From assembly GCA_020722765.1 (NCBI GenBank), contig DYKD01000026.1:1-40318 (forward strand): a DNA stretch of 40,318 nt, in the 5' to 3' direction. This DNA comes from Brevinema andersonii. Its GTDB lineage: Bacteria > Spirochaetota > DYKD01. The translations under genes were made by a program, and so were the position numbers. The stretch's first letter is position 1. Each line of letters begins with the position of its first letter. Shown here piece by piece: positions 26,242-34,120 of this stretch. The notes under the pieces are model-generated. The model searched no databases. It had not been told where the DNA came from and saw nothing but the letters and a program-made list of their open reading frames with translations.

Positions 26242-27135
26242 ATGAAAAAACAGGCTTTTTTTGCCCTCATAATGATTTTATTTTTTACAGGATGTACAAA
26301 TATCAAGGAAAAGGAAACAAAATCAGGAATAGAAGTTGAGACAACGCAAGTTGCTATGCGGGTTTTAGAGGATCAAGTTCAAGCAATAGGTGAGGTGAAA
26401 TCCGAAAAAGAGGTTTTACTCTCATCACAGTTTGCCGGTCGAGTGGTTTTGCTTAATGTCCTACCAGGGGATAGTGTCAAAGCGGGTGGTTTAGTAGCAA
26501 GAATAAGGTCAAAAGAAGCAGATGCTGTTTCTCCAAGCCTAAAAAGCGAATTTTCAGATATTTCCATTGTTGCCCCTATCTCAGGCAGTGTAGTTGAAAG
26601 ATATGTTTCAGAAGGTAATGTAATACCACAAGGACAGCCGATTGTTAAGATTATTGCAAAAGGGCGATTGTATTTATTGCTGGATGTTTCACCCGAATTT
26701 TATGAAAAGATCAAAAAGGGTGACCGGGTTGCATTTAACTACGATTCGAGTAACTACACTGGTCGGGTCGAGGCTAAAAGTGCTGCCGTTGATTCTCTGT
26801 CAGGGACACTAAAAGTAAGGGTGAACATAGAAGACTGTGGGATTCTTCCCGGTGTCTTCGTGAATGCTTCTATAATAACCGAACACAAATTCTGCACCGC
26901 AGTTCCAAGGGATGCTGTCTTAACCAGAGATAACAGTCAGTTTGTTTTTGTAGTTGAGAACTCGGTAGCCCGGATGCGGTATGTAAAAGTCGGAATCTTA
27001 ACGGATAAATTCGCGGAGATCCTGGATGGGGTCAAATCCGGAGAAAGTGTGGTAACTTTAGGAAACTACGAACTGGAAGATGGAGCTTACGTGGAAAACA
27101 TATCAAGTCTTACCAATGTTGACGGCGCAGAATAA
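26242..27135 (+). CDS. RND efflux periplasmic adaptor, lipoprotein, without the alpha-hairpin (BesA-like)
   Basis: 297 residues. Lipoprotein signal with lipobox FFTGC (Cys about 18). The lipoyl halves are joined by only some 15 residues (KEADAVSPSLKSEFSD) instead of the long helical hairpin of AcrA, followed by the barrel domain (SPEFYEKIKKGDRVAF) and the membrane-proximal domain (VPRDAVLTRDNSQFVFVV). The spirochaete adaptor BesA of Borrelia is known to lack the hairpin, and this looks like the same class. It links the TolC protein to the RND pump and is inserted between their genes. AGGAG-type site 8 bases before the start. Confidence 0.87.
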   Translation: MKKQAFFALIMILFFTGCTNIKEKETKSGIEVETTQVAMRVLEDQVQAIGEVKSEKEVLLSSQFAGRVVLLNVLPGDSVKAGGLVARIRSKEADAVSPSLKSEFSDISIVAPISGSVVERYVSEGNVIPQGQPIVKIIAKGRLYLLLDVSPEFYEKIKKGDRVAFNYDSSNYTGRVEAKSAAVDSLSGTLKVRVNIEDCGILPGVFVNASIITEHKFCTAVPRDAVLTRDNSQFVFVVENSVARMRYVKVGILTDKFAEILDGVKSGESVVTLGNYELEDGAYVENISSLTNVDGAE

Positions 27136-27149
27136 AAGAGGAATAGAAA

Positions 27150-30100
27150 ATGGAAAAGTTAATCCGAAAAATCATTGCAAACAGGACGCCGATTATTTTC
27201 ATTGTATTCATTTTATTTGCTGCCGGTGTTTTTTCGCTGTTTAAAATGTCCAAGTCCGTTTTTCCAGAAGTTATTTTCCCGCAAATTGTTATTAAGATAA
27301 ACAGTGGCTATGCTCCGCTGGAAAATATGGAAATGAATATCGTGAAGAAAATGGAAGACAGTATGCAGACCGTAGCGGGGCTGAAGTATATGACATCCAA
27401 AATCAGAAGGGGTTCAGCGGAGGTAAATCTGACTTTTGACTGGGGCGTGAATGTTGATCAAGCATATCAATCAGTTCTTACTAAGGCGAGCGAAGTTAAG
27501 TCCGTTTTACCGGCTGATTCGCTGATGATGATTAGAAAAATGACGACGAGTACTTATCCTTTTTCGGGATACAGCTTATATTCTGATACATATTCCCTGG
27601 TCGAATTGAGAGATATAGCCGAACACACGATTAAGCCTCAAATTGAAAGTCTGGATGGAATTGACATGGTAGAGGTTATAGGCGGAGTTTGCCCGGAATA
27701 CGAAGTTATAATCAAGCCGGAAAAACTCATGCAGTATCACATAACTTCGGCAAATGTGATTGATGCCGTCAGAAATGCAAACAGGATTGATTTTTTGGGC
27801 TCGATTACGCAGGAATACAGATTCTTGCTTACTGTCGCGGATTATCGTTTGAACGGGAAAAGGGACATTGAGGATATTCTAATAAAGCGGCGTCAGGGTC
27901 AGCCAGTTTACCTAAAGCAGGTGGCACAAGTGTTGGAATCCGTGAGCAGGCAAGTGAGCATTACTTCAACGGACGGGCATTCCGCCGTTTTGTTCAATAT
28001 AATCATGCATCCAAACGCAGATGTCGTCAGGGTTTCAAAACTTGTAGGACAAAAGATGAATCATATAAGGCAGCATCTGCCTAAGGGTATGAAAATTTCC
28101 AAATGGTATGACCTCGCCGATTTTGTTAAAAAAGCACTGAATAGTATTATGATAAATATTTTATCCGGCATTTTAATAATATCCGTTGTTGTTCTTATTT
28201 TTCTGAGAAGTGCTAGGTCGTCTATCCCCATCATTATTGCAATGCCTCTGACCATAGCGGTTTCTTTCCTCCTGATGAAGGTTTTCGGTCTCTCGCTGAA
28301 TGTGATGACGCTTGGAGGACTGACCGCTGCCCTCGGTCTTCTGGTTGACGATGTAAGTATTATTGTCGAGAATATTATACGCCATAGAGAAACGGGGGAA
28401 GAAGAGACAAATGCTGTAATTAGCGGGTCGGCGGAAATTATTCCGGCTTCTATTTTCGGTACGATTACTACAATAATCGTATTCTTGCCTATGACTATGC
28501 TTAATGGTGTCCATGGTTTTTTCTTTAAACCTTTTTTTTCCGTTGCGACTATAGCGTTAAGCCTTTCACTTTTACTGAGCATATTTGTAACCCCACTTCT
28601 CGTGTCCTATATCCAGCGTCATCGTGGAGGACGAAAGGTTTTTCATCCCGAAGGGAAGATACCTGAAATTTACAAGAAGGTGCTCACGTTTTCCCTGAAG
28701 CGTTCGGGCTTTGTAACTTTTTTAAGTGGGGTTATTGTCTGTGCTGCTATTATCATATCTTTTCATGTCTCCACTCAGTATTTACCCGTATGGGACGAAG
28801 GCACTTTTATTATGGATATAGATACGAAGCCGGGCACTTCTTTGGCAGAAATGGATCGAGTGGTCCGAGGTGTTGAAAAAGTTATAAAAAGTATTCCTGA
28901 GATAAGAACATATACGAGGAGCACAGGCGATGATGAAGTTAGGCCGAATGAAGCCCATTTTTATCTGCGTCCGCAAAATTTGCCGGGAAAAAGTCGTCTT
29001 TCAACATTTAAAATTATGGATAAACTTGAAAAGAGGCTGAGCGATAATTTCCCCTATCTGAATATAGATCTTCACCAGATTCTTCCGGATCGGTTTAATA
29101 ACTTGATAGGACATGACAATACGATAACCCTGGAGTTATATGGTGATAATGCAGATAGCCTAGATACCGCTAAAAAGTTGGTTACTCGCGCTGTAGAAAG
29201 CCTACCCGCGGTAAAAGCTGTAAAAGGAAAGCATGTTGACAAACAACCGGAAATTTTCATTTCTTATAATAAAGTAAAACTCGCCAAAATGGGACTTGAC
29301 GAATCAGACGTATCTGGGCAGGTGGAAACCGCTCTGCATGGGACAGTCGCTACGCATATAGTGAGTGGTGTAAAAAATGAAAATGTCAGGATTGTTTATC
29401 CCGCGCGTTACGGGAAATTTATTGACGATATAAAGCAAATACCGGTTTTTAGCGCTACCGGTGCTGTTTTCCCGCTGATGAGCGTGGCGACGGTCTCTAT
29501 TAAAAATGTGAGAGAAATGGTTTTCCATAAAAATGGTATGCCAGTCATTTACATGGATGTAAAAACAAAGAATGCTGACCTTCGGGGAAATGTGCGGAAA
29601 ATACAGGGCGCATTAGATAAAGTCAGCCTGCCTGCCGGGTTCTCTGTTCAATTGGGTGGTGACTGGGCCAGGCAACTGTCCGCCTTTGGGGAACTTATGG
29701 TTATTCTGAGCTTGGCTGCGCTGTTTATTTTCGCGATCCTTCTATTGGAATTTAAAAATTATCGTATTGCTTCAATAATTTTTTTTGGGACGCTGTTTTC
29801 TTTATCGTTTATCGTTTTTGGACTGGTTATAACGAACACTTCTTTTAATGTGTCCACTTTTATGGGCTTTATTACTTCCATGGGTATTGCAGTAAATAAC
29901 GGAATCCTGATTATGGATTTTGCAGAAAAATATAAAAGCAGGAACTTAGATGCTGAAAAACGTATTGTGATGGCAGGGTTAGTGAGGATAAGGCCGATAT
30001 TGATTACATCAATCACTACGATAGGTGGTTTTTTGCCTATGGCGATGAGTTTGGGTGGTGGTGGCGAGATGCTTCAGCCCTTTGCTGTAGCGGTTATAAG

Positions 30101-30188
30101 CGGGCTTTTGGGTTCAATATTCTTTTCGCTTATCGTTATTCCAACTCTTTATTATCGTTTTGAGAGACAGGAGATAAAAAATGGATAG
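27150..30188 (+). CDS. RND-family efflux transporter permease (BesB-like)
   Basis: 1012 residues. Inner-membrane proton-driven pump of the tripartite complex. Twelve membrane helices in the usual 1+5, 1+5 arrangement, with two large periplasmic loops (about 35-330 and 550-840). TM4 carries the paired acids of the proton relay, D400 and D401 in LLVDDVSIIVENI. The sequence is close to the HAE1/MdtB branch, not the heavy-metal CzcA branch, but the substrate cannot be predicted. GAGG about 10 bases before the ATG. Third gene of the operon, 14 bases after the adaptor. Confidence 0.95.
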   Translation: MEKLIRKIIANRTPIIFIVFILFAAGVFSLFKMSKSVFPEVIFPQIVIKINSGYAPLENMEMNIVKKMEDSMQTVAGLKYMTSKIRRGSAEVNLTFDWGVNVDQAYQSVLTKASEVKSVLPADSLMMIRKMTTSTYPFSGYSLYSDTYSLVELRDIAEHTIKPQIESLDGIDMVEVIGGVCPEYEVIIKPEKLMQYHITSANVIDAVRNANRIDFLGSITQEYRFLLTVADYRLNGKRDIEDILIKRRQGQPVYLKQVAQVLESVSRQVSITSTDGHSAVLFNIIMHPNADVVRVSKLVGQKMNHIRQHLPKGMKISKWYDLADFVKKALNSIMINILSGILIISVVVLIFLRSARSSIPIIIAMPLTIAVSFLLMKVFGLSLNVMTLGGLTAALGLLVDDVSIIVENIIRHRETGEEETNAVISGSAEIIPASIFGTITTIIVFLPMTMLNGVHGFFFKPFFSVATIALSLSLLLSIFVTPLLVSYIQRHRGGRKVFHPEGKIPEIYKKVLTFSLKRSGFVTFLSGVIVCAAIIISFHVSTQYLPVWDEGTFIMDIDTKPGTSLAEMDRVVRGVEKVIKSIPEIRTYTRSTGDDEVRPNEAHFYLRPQNLPGKSRLSTFKIMDKLEKRLSDNFPYLNIDLHQILPDRFNNLIGHDNTITLELYGDNADSLDTAKKLVTRAVESLPAVKAVKGKHVDKQPEIFISYNKVKLAKMGLDESDVSGQVETALHGTVATHIVSGVKNENVRIVYPARYGKFIDDIKQIPVFSATGAVFPLMSVATVSIKNVREMVFHKNGMPVIYMDVKTKNADLRGNVRKIQGALDKVSLPAGFSVQLGGDWARQLSAFGELMVILSLAALFIFAILLLEFKNYRIASIIFFGTLFSLSFIVFGLVITNTSFNVSTFMGFITSMGIAVNNGILIMDFAEKYKSRNLDAEKRIVMAGLVRIRPILITSITTIGGFLPMAMSLGGGGEMLQPFAVAVISGLLGSIFFSLIVIPTLYYRFERQEIKNG

Positions 30189-30372
30189 ATGGGGAAAATG
30201 GGATAAAAATCAATTTGCATCCTGGAAATGTTCTTCCCATAGCACTTGGAGAACCAATATTGATTGTTTTTTATTCCTGATTCCCGGCTTTATAAGAAAA
30301 TCAAACTGGGATTACATGAACTGCGAAAGACACGTTCATTTGATTGCTAATTCAATACCATGTTTATTATAA
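30181..30372 (+). CDS. Short hypothetical ORF at the end of the efflux operon, possibly a gene remnant
   Basis: 63 residues, overlapping the RND stop by 8 bases. A perfect AGGAG is 6-7 bases before the ATG, as if a fourth operon gene begins here. The protein is short and has no recognised domain: a Trp-rich start (MDRWGKW), a small hydrophobic stretch (DCFLFLIPGFI) and several Cys residues. A one-base deletion in the A5 run after GAT would switch to another open frame (INLHPGNVLPIALGEP) that stops soon after. Either a small protein, or the broken start of a lost gene. Confidence 0.3.
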   Translation: MDRWGKWDKNQFASWKCSSHSTWRTNIDCFLFLIPGFIRKSNWDYMNCERHVHLIANSIPCLL

Positions 30373-30403
30373 AGGTGTAGCGAATTGTGAAATGAATCCA
30401 AAT

Positions 30404-30432
30404 TTGACAAAGCCCCTGATTCATGTTATATT
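30404..30432 (+). promoter_or_regulatory. Promoter of the tRNA-Ser - IVP - tRNA-Ser unit
   Basis: TTGACA (30404-30409), 17 bases, TATATT (30427-30432). Transcription would begin near 30439 and cover both tRNA genes and the ORF between them up to the terminator at 31179. Confidence 0.68.
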
Positions 30433-30469
30433 CCAACGGTTGACTGGTAACAGAAGATGTGGTCGATTT

Positions 30470-30646
30470 CCATCTTCTATCTACCATCAACTCTCCACCA
30501 TGGAGAGGTGGCCGAGTGGTTGATGGCGGCGGTCTTGAAAACCGTTGTGGGTTAATAGCCTACCGGGGGTTCGAATCCCTCCCTCTCCGAAGGGTAGAGA
30601 GTAAAGAGAAGAGAGTTGAGGGAGGAAGAAAAAAGATTGAAGATGG
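30470..30646. repeat. Nested inverted repeats bracketing tRNA-Ser(UGA)
   Basis: Two perfect 8-bp inverted pairs are nested around the first tRNA: CCATCTTC (30470-30477) with GAAGATGG (30639-30646), and CAACTCTC (30488-30495) with GAGAGTTG (30611-30618). In the RNA they could form a long-range stem that closes over the tRNA, a possible substrate for RNase III type processing. The left arm is pyrimidine-rich and the right arm purine-rich. Confidence 0.55.
30502..30589 (+). tRNA. tRNA-Ser(UGA)
   Basis: 88 bases. Acceptor stem GGAGAGG/CCTCTCC with discriminator G, D arm starting GCCGAGTGG, anticodon loop CTTGAAA with anticodon TGA, a long variable arm as in all tRNA-Ser, and T loop TTCGAAT. CCA is not encoded. 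Reads UCN serine codons. Confidence 0.95.
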
Positions 30647-31071
30647 TGCTTGTTGTTTAGTTTTGAGAAGCTCAAAATCTATCAGGATGCAATAAGATTA
30701 ATTGCAGAATTGAATGCTGTTGCGGACAGGTTTCCTGAGAAAGAACGATGGGGACTTGCGTCACAACTGCGGCGAGCTGCGGTTTCTGTAGCTTTGAATA
30801 TTGCGGAAGGAAGTGCAAGAACAAAAAAGGACAATATAAACTTCCTTCGATTCGCCAGAGGATCGGTTTTTGAGATTGTTGCCATATTGCAGGTTGTTAA
30901 GACTATGCAATATGTTGAAAATGACAGGTATCAGGAATTATATGACGCTTGTGAGGTTTTATCAAAGCAGATAAGTAGCTATACAAAGGTATTGACTGAT
31001 AAGAATAATGCTATTTGATAAGTTTTGGAAATGGTAGTGCATTGGAGTGTTCCGACTCTCCACCCTCTACC
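30593..31071. repeat. Terminal inverted repeat around the four-helix-bundle ORF
   Basis: GGTAGAGAGTAAAGAG (30593-30608) is an inverted match, 13 of 16 positions, to the segment ending CTCTACC (31065-31071, extended to about 31056). The left arm begins three bases after the first tRNA and the right arm ends 12 bases before the second. It brackets the ORF the way stems bracket intervening sequences of spirochaete 23S rRNA. Confidence 0.5.
30650..31018 (+). CDS. Four-helix-bundle protein (23S rRNA intervening-sequence protein family)
   Basis: 122 residues, helical. The family core is easily recognised: FEKLKIYQDAIRL, then FPEKERWGLASQLRRAAVSV and ALNIAEGSAR. These proteins were first found in intervening sequences of Leptospira 23S rRNA and are also widespread as free-standing genes; related proteins act as accessory factors of retroelements (Avd). 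Only TTG codons are available as start (30650 or 30653) and no strong ribosome binding site lies close; an ATG at 30643 is out of frame. The gene lies between two tRNA-Ser genes, with inverted repeats at its ends. Confidence 0.87.
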   Translation: MLFSFEKLKIYQDAIRLIAELNAVADRFPEKERWGLASQLRRAAVSVALNIAEGSARTKKDNINFLRFARGSVFEIVAILQVVKTMQYVENDRYQELYDACEVLSKQISSYTKVLTDKNNAI

Positions 31072-31082
31072 ATCCACTATAA

Positions 31083-31168
31083 GGAGAGGTAGCCTAATGG
31101 TAAGGCAGCGGCTTGCTAAGCCGTCGCTCTAGAAATAGGGCCTGCACGTTCGAGTCGTGTCCTCTCCG
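31083..31168 (+). tRNA. tRNA-Ser(GCU)
   Basis: 86 bases. Acceptor stem GGAGAGG/CCTCTCC, discriminator G, D arm TAGCCTAATGGTAAGGC, anticodon loop TTGCTAA with anticodon GCT, long variable arm, T loop TTCGAGT. CCA is not encoded. Reads AGC/AGU codons. Shares its acceptor stem with the UGA isoacceptor 494 bases upstream. Confidence 0.95.
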
Positions 31169-31178
31169 TATTTTTTAC

Positions 31179-31234
31179 TTAGGATCAGAATGAGTTGTAT
31201 TTAGGTACACCCCGTTCTGGTCCTAATCTGTTTT
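31179..31234 (+). terminator. Terminator of the tRNA-Ser unit
   Basis: A 14-bp stem (31179-31192 with 31213-31226) with two G-T pairs and a 20-base loop, followed by a T-rich stretch starting TCTGTTTT. It separates the RNA unit from the regulator gene. Confidence 0.6.
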
Positions 31235-31255
31235 CATCCCTTTTTCATATTCCAT

Positions 31256-31264
31256 TGGTACAAT
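31256..31264 (+). promoter_or_regulatory. Extended -10 promoter directly before the response regulator
   Basis: TG (31256-31257), one base, TACAAT (31259-31264), six bases before the ATG. There is no -35 at the usual spacing; extended -10 promoters do not need one. The transcript would start at or beside the A of the ATG, so the mRNA is probably leaderless. Confidence 0.42.
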
Positions 31265-31270
31265 TTGCCC

Positions 31271-31957
31271 ATGAGAATACTACTTGTTGAAGATGAGCTT
31301 TCTATAGCACGGAACCTGAAGGATGTCCTGGAAAAATCCGGTTATTCAGTCGCACTGTCGACAGACGGAGAGGATGGCCTTGACAAGGCCCTTTCTGAAG
31401 AATTCGACCTTCTTATTCTTGATATCATGCTTCCTAAGATGGATGGCCTTTCCCTCCTTAAAAAAATCAGAAAAGAGAAGAACAGAACGCCGGTACTCAT
31501 GCTTACAGCCCGTTCATCCATTGATGATAAAGTAAGGGGGTTGGACGAAGGTGCTGATGATTATCTTTCCAAACCTTTTGCAGTGCCAGAGCTGTTGGCC
31601 CGTATCCGGACTCTGCTTCGTAGGAAATCGGATGTTACTGAAGGATCTGATTTGAAAATTGCAAATTTCCGGATTGATGTCAAATCAAAGAAGGTTTTCA
31701 GGGGTAAGAAAGAGATCATACTCACTCCCAAGGAATTTTCCCTTATAGAGTTTCTTTTTTACAATAAGGATGTCGTAGTCACGCGTACTGCCATCGCAGA
31801 ACATGTATGGGGAGACAATTTCGATATTTTTACAATGAGCAATTTTGTCGATGTCCATGTAATGAACGTCAGAAAGAAAATCGACAAGGGTTTCCATCCG
31901 AAGCTTATCCATACGCGTCATGGACTTGGATATGTTCTTTCTGATAAAGAGCAATAA
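31271..31957 (+). CDS. OmpR-family response regulator
   Basis: 228 residues from ATG 31271; an in-frame TTG two codons earlier is less likely. Receiver domain with phosphoacceptor D51 (LILDIMLPK), acidic pair ED (8-9), Thr in MLTARS and KPF. Winged-helix output domain ending HTRHGLGYVL. Very similar in layout to the regulator at 23325 (both have MRIL(I/L)VED and D51), a paralogous pair. No ribosome binding site is visible before the start. The kinase begins 3 bases downstream. Confidence 0.94.
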   Translation: MRILLVEDELSIARNLKDVLEKSGYSVALSTDGEDGLDKALSEEFDLLILDIMLPKMDGLSLLKKIRKEKNRTPVLMLTARSSIDDKVRGLDEGADDYLSKPFAVPELLARIRTLLRRKSDVTEGSDLKIANFRIDVKSKKVFRGKKEIILTPKEFSLIEFLFYNKDVVVTRTAIAEHVWGDNFDIFTMSNFVDVHVMNVRKKIDKGFHPKLIHTRHGLGYVLSDKEQ

Positions 31958-31960
31958 CCT

Positions 31961-33391
31961 GTGAAAATCAGGACGCGCCTGACCCTTTTCTATACCATCA
32001 CATTCGCTTTCATAATGATTGTCTTCAGCGGTCTCATATATCTTGGAATGCGCATCATCCTTTTCAATGAGATTGATAACTCCCTTAACAGACATGCTGA
32101 TACGATTGCCCAATCCTATCCTGGTACGCTTTCCATTTTTCAGTCATTGGACTGGTCTGATAGGATCCCTGCACAATCCCTTCCCATGAGCATAGAGATA
32201 CTGAGTTCGAATGGTGAAGTCCTATACCGTTCTGAAGCTGCGAAAAGCATCAATCTCCATCTGATGTCATCTAGGATTAAGACTACTTTCAGATTTATGA
32301 ATTATAAGATTGAACAGATCAGGGAAGTGATCACTACCAAAGAGCCTGTTGATGGATCCAGGCATTTCCGCGTGCTTATGAAAAAATTTTATTACAAGGA
32401 TGCGTTTGTAGGTTGGATCCAGGTTGTCCAGCCTGTAGACCATATTGTCAGGCAATTGGGTGCTTTGAAAAGGGTTCTTTTTACTGCCCTTTTCATCTGT
32501 CTTATCATTGTTTCAGTTTCAGGATATATCCTTTCAAAAAGTTCTCTCAAGCCAATGCAGGCGATCATTGTCGCGGCAAACCGAATCAGTCACAGCAACC
32601 TTTCTGAACGGATCAAACCTCTGGAAAACAAGGACGAAATACAGGATCTGGCAGATACGTTGAACAGCCTTTTCGACAGGCTGGATAATGCGTTCCAATC
32701 ACAGAAACAGTTCATTTCTGATGCTGCGCATGAGTTAAGAACACCTCTTGCCATTCTTCGCACTGGGATCGAATCGGAAATCGGCAATAAGAATATTGAT
32801 ACGCATCTCCGTGACATGCTGCTTCAGAATCTGGACACTATTTCCAGGCTTTCCTCCCTTGTAGAAAAACTTCTCCTGCTTTCGCGTCTGGAAAATGCAA
32901 GGATTGAGGAACGCAGGATTCCTGCTGATATTGGTGAGATGCTTTCCAAAGCGGGTGAGGATATCGGGATGATGGCTGATGAGAAGGAGCAGGTTTTAGA
33001 AATCAGGAGTGAAGAGGGGCTTCTTGTAAATGCGGATGCTGACCTTCTTTATCAGGCTGTTTTCAATATTTTGACAAACGCAGTGAAGTACACGCCAGTA
33101 AACGGTAGAGTGAAGGCAGAAGCGAAAAAAATGAATGGCCATATCAAAATCGAGGTCTGTGACAACGGAATTGGAATCAACCAGAAAGACCTGAAACTTG
33201 TCTTTAACAGGTTTTATAGGGCAGACAGGTCAAGAGGGAAAGAGAAAGGGTATGGGTTGGGTCTGGCTATTACAAGGCAGATTATCCTTTTACATAAAGG
33301 AACAATTGATATTAACAGCGTTGAAGGTAAGGGAACCACGATTACGGTCTTGTTGCCAAAAATAGATACAAGGGGGGAAGTGACATCTTGA
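31961..33391 (+). CDS. Sensor histidine kinase (HAMP, HisKA, HATPase)
   Basis: 476 residues, GTG start three bases after the regulator stop. Membrane segments at about 8-30 and 172-192, periplasmic sensor in between (about 140 residues, no known fold recognised), HAMP linker, then the HisKA His H257 in SDAAHELRTPLA. ATPase boxes: FNILTNAVKYT, DNGIGI, and GYGLGLAITR. Partner of the preceding regulator. Target genes are not apparent; folE follows after 98 bases. Confidence 0.95.
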   Translation: MKIRTRLTLFYTITFAFIMIVFSGLIYLGMRIILFNEIDNSLNRHADTIAQSYPGTLSIFQSLDWSDRIPAQSLPMSIEILSSNGEVLYRSEAAKSINLHLMSSRIKTTFRFMNYKIEQIREVITTKEPVDGSRHFRVLMKKFYYKDAFVGWIQVVQPVDHIVRQLGALKRVLFTALFICLIIVSVSGYILSKSSLKPMQAIIVAANRISHSNLSERIKPLENKDEIQDLADTLNSLFDRLDNAFQSQKQFISDAAHELRTPLAILRTGIESEIGNKNIDTHLRDMLLQNLDTISRLSSLVEKLLLLSRLENARIEERRIPADIGEMLSKAGEDIGMMADEKEQVLEIRSEEGLLVNADADLLYQAVFNILTNAVKYTPVNGRVKAEAKKMNGHIKIEVCDNGIGINQKDLKLVFNRFYRADRSRGKEKGYGLGLAITRQIILLHKGTIDINSVEGKGTTITVLLPKIDTRGEVTS

Positions 33392-33489
33392 AAACGAAAA
33401 TAGTGTCTTTTCTATTAAAAAATTATTATATTTGGACTCATGCTTCCCTTGAGGCATAATTATCCCCAAGGTATTATAAGGAATTGAAC

Positions 33490-34047
33490 ATGAAAGAACT
33501 CATCAGGAATATGCTTGTTAAGATAGGAGAGGATCCTGATCGGGAAGGTTTGAAAAAGACACCTGCACGGGTGGAAGCTGCCTGGAAATTCATTACTCAA
33601 GGCTATTCCCAGAATGTTGATGATATCATCAACAATGCTGTTTTTACGGAAAACTATGACGAGATGGTGCTTGTCAAAGATATTGAGTTTTATTCCATGT
33701 GTGAACATCATATGCTGCCTTTTTATGGGAAAGCCCATGTGGCTTACATTCCAGACGGGAAAATCATTGGTCTTTCAAAAATCTCCCGTTTGACTGAAAT
33801 GTTTGCACGCAGGTTGCAGGTTCAGGAACGGCTTACGACCCAGATAGCTGAAGCTCTTTTCAACAAGCTGAAACCCAAAGGTGTTGCTGTTGTTTTGGAA
33901 GCGGTCCATATGTGCATGGTTATGCGGGGGACTGAAAAGAAGTTTTCCAAGGCTGTGACGAGCTGTCTAAAAGGGAGTTTTAAGACAGATGCACGGACAC
34001 GTGAGGAGTTTTTAAGGCTGATCGGTCTTTCGACCCTTCATTCCTGA
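33490..34047 (+). CDS. folE: GTP cyclohydrolase I
   Basis: 185 residues. Converts GTP to 7,8-dihydroneopterin triphosphate, the first step to folate and to queuosine-type products. All signatures are present: [22 protein letters not shown] with zinc ligands C71 and H74, [14 protein letters not shown], and HMCMVMRG with third ligand C142. AAGGA at 7-8 bases sets the ATG at 33490 (a TTG two codons earlier is not needed). A weak -10-like CATAAT with TTGGAC 17 bases upstream may be its promoter. No other folate genes are nearby. Confidence 0.96.
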   Translation: MKELIRNMLVKIGEDPDREGLKKTPARVEAAWKFITQGYSQNVDDIINNAVFTENYDEMVLVKDIEFYSMCEHHMLPFYGKAHVAYIPDGKIIGLSKISRLTEMFARRLQVQERLTTQIAEALFNKLKPKGVAVVLEAVHMCMVMRGTEKKFSKAVTSCLKGSFKTDARTREEFLRLIGLSTLHS

Positions 34048-34083
34048 TGATTGACCCTAAAGAATGAATTTTTTACCGTAAAC

Positions 34084-34112
34084 TTGACAAATCCCTTTGT
34101 TTTTGTTAATTT
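34084..34112 (+). promoter_or_regulatory. Candidate promoter of the 21-residue-repeat gene (leaderless)
   Basis: TTGACA (34084-34089), 17 bases, TAATTT (34107-34112), with the ATG eight bases further. There is no ribosome binding site between, so the mRNA would be leaderless or nearly so. Confidence 0.45.
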
Positions 34113-34120
34113 GATTTCCA

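Noticed and set aside
28061-28582. 173-codon minus-strand ORF inside the RND gene
   Set aside because: Antisense of a clearly coding membrane protein; no independent support.
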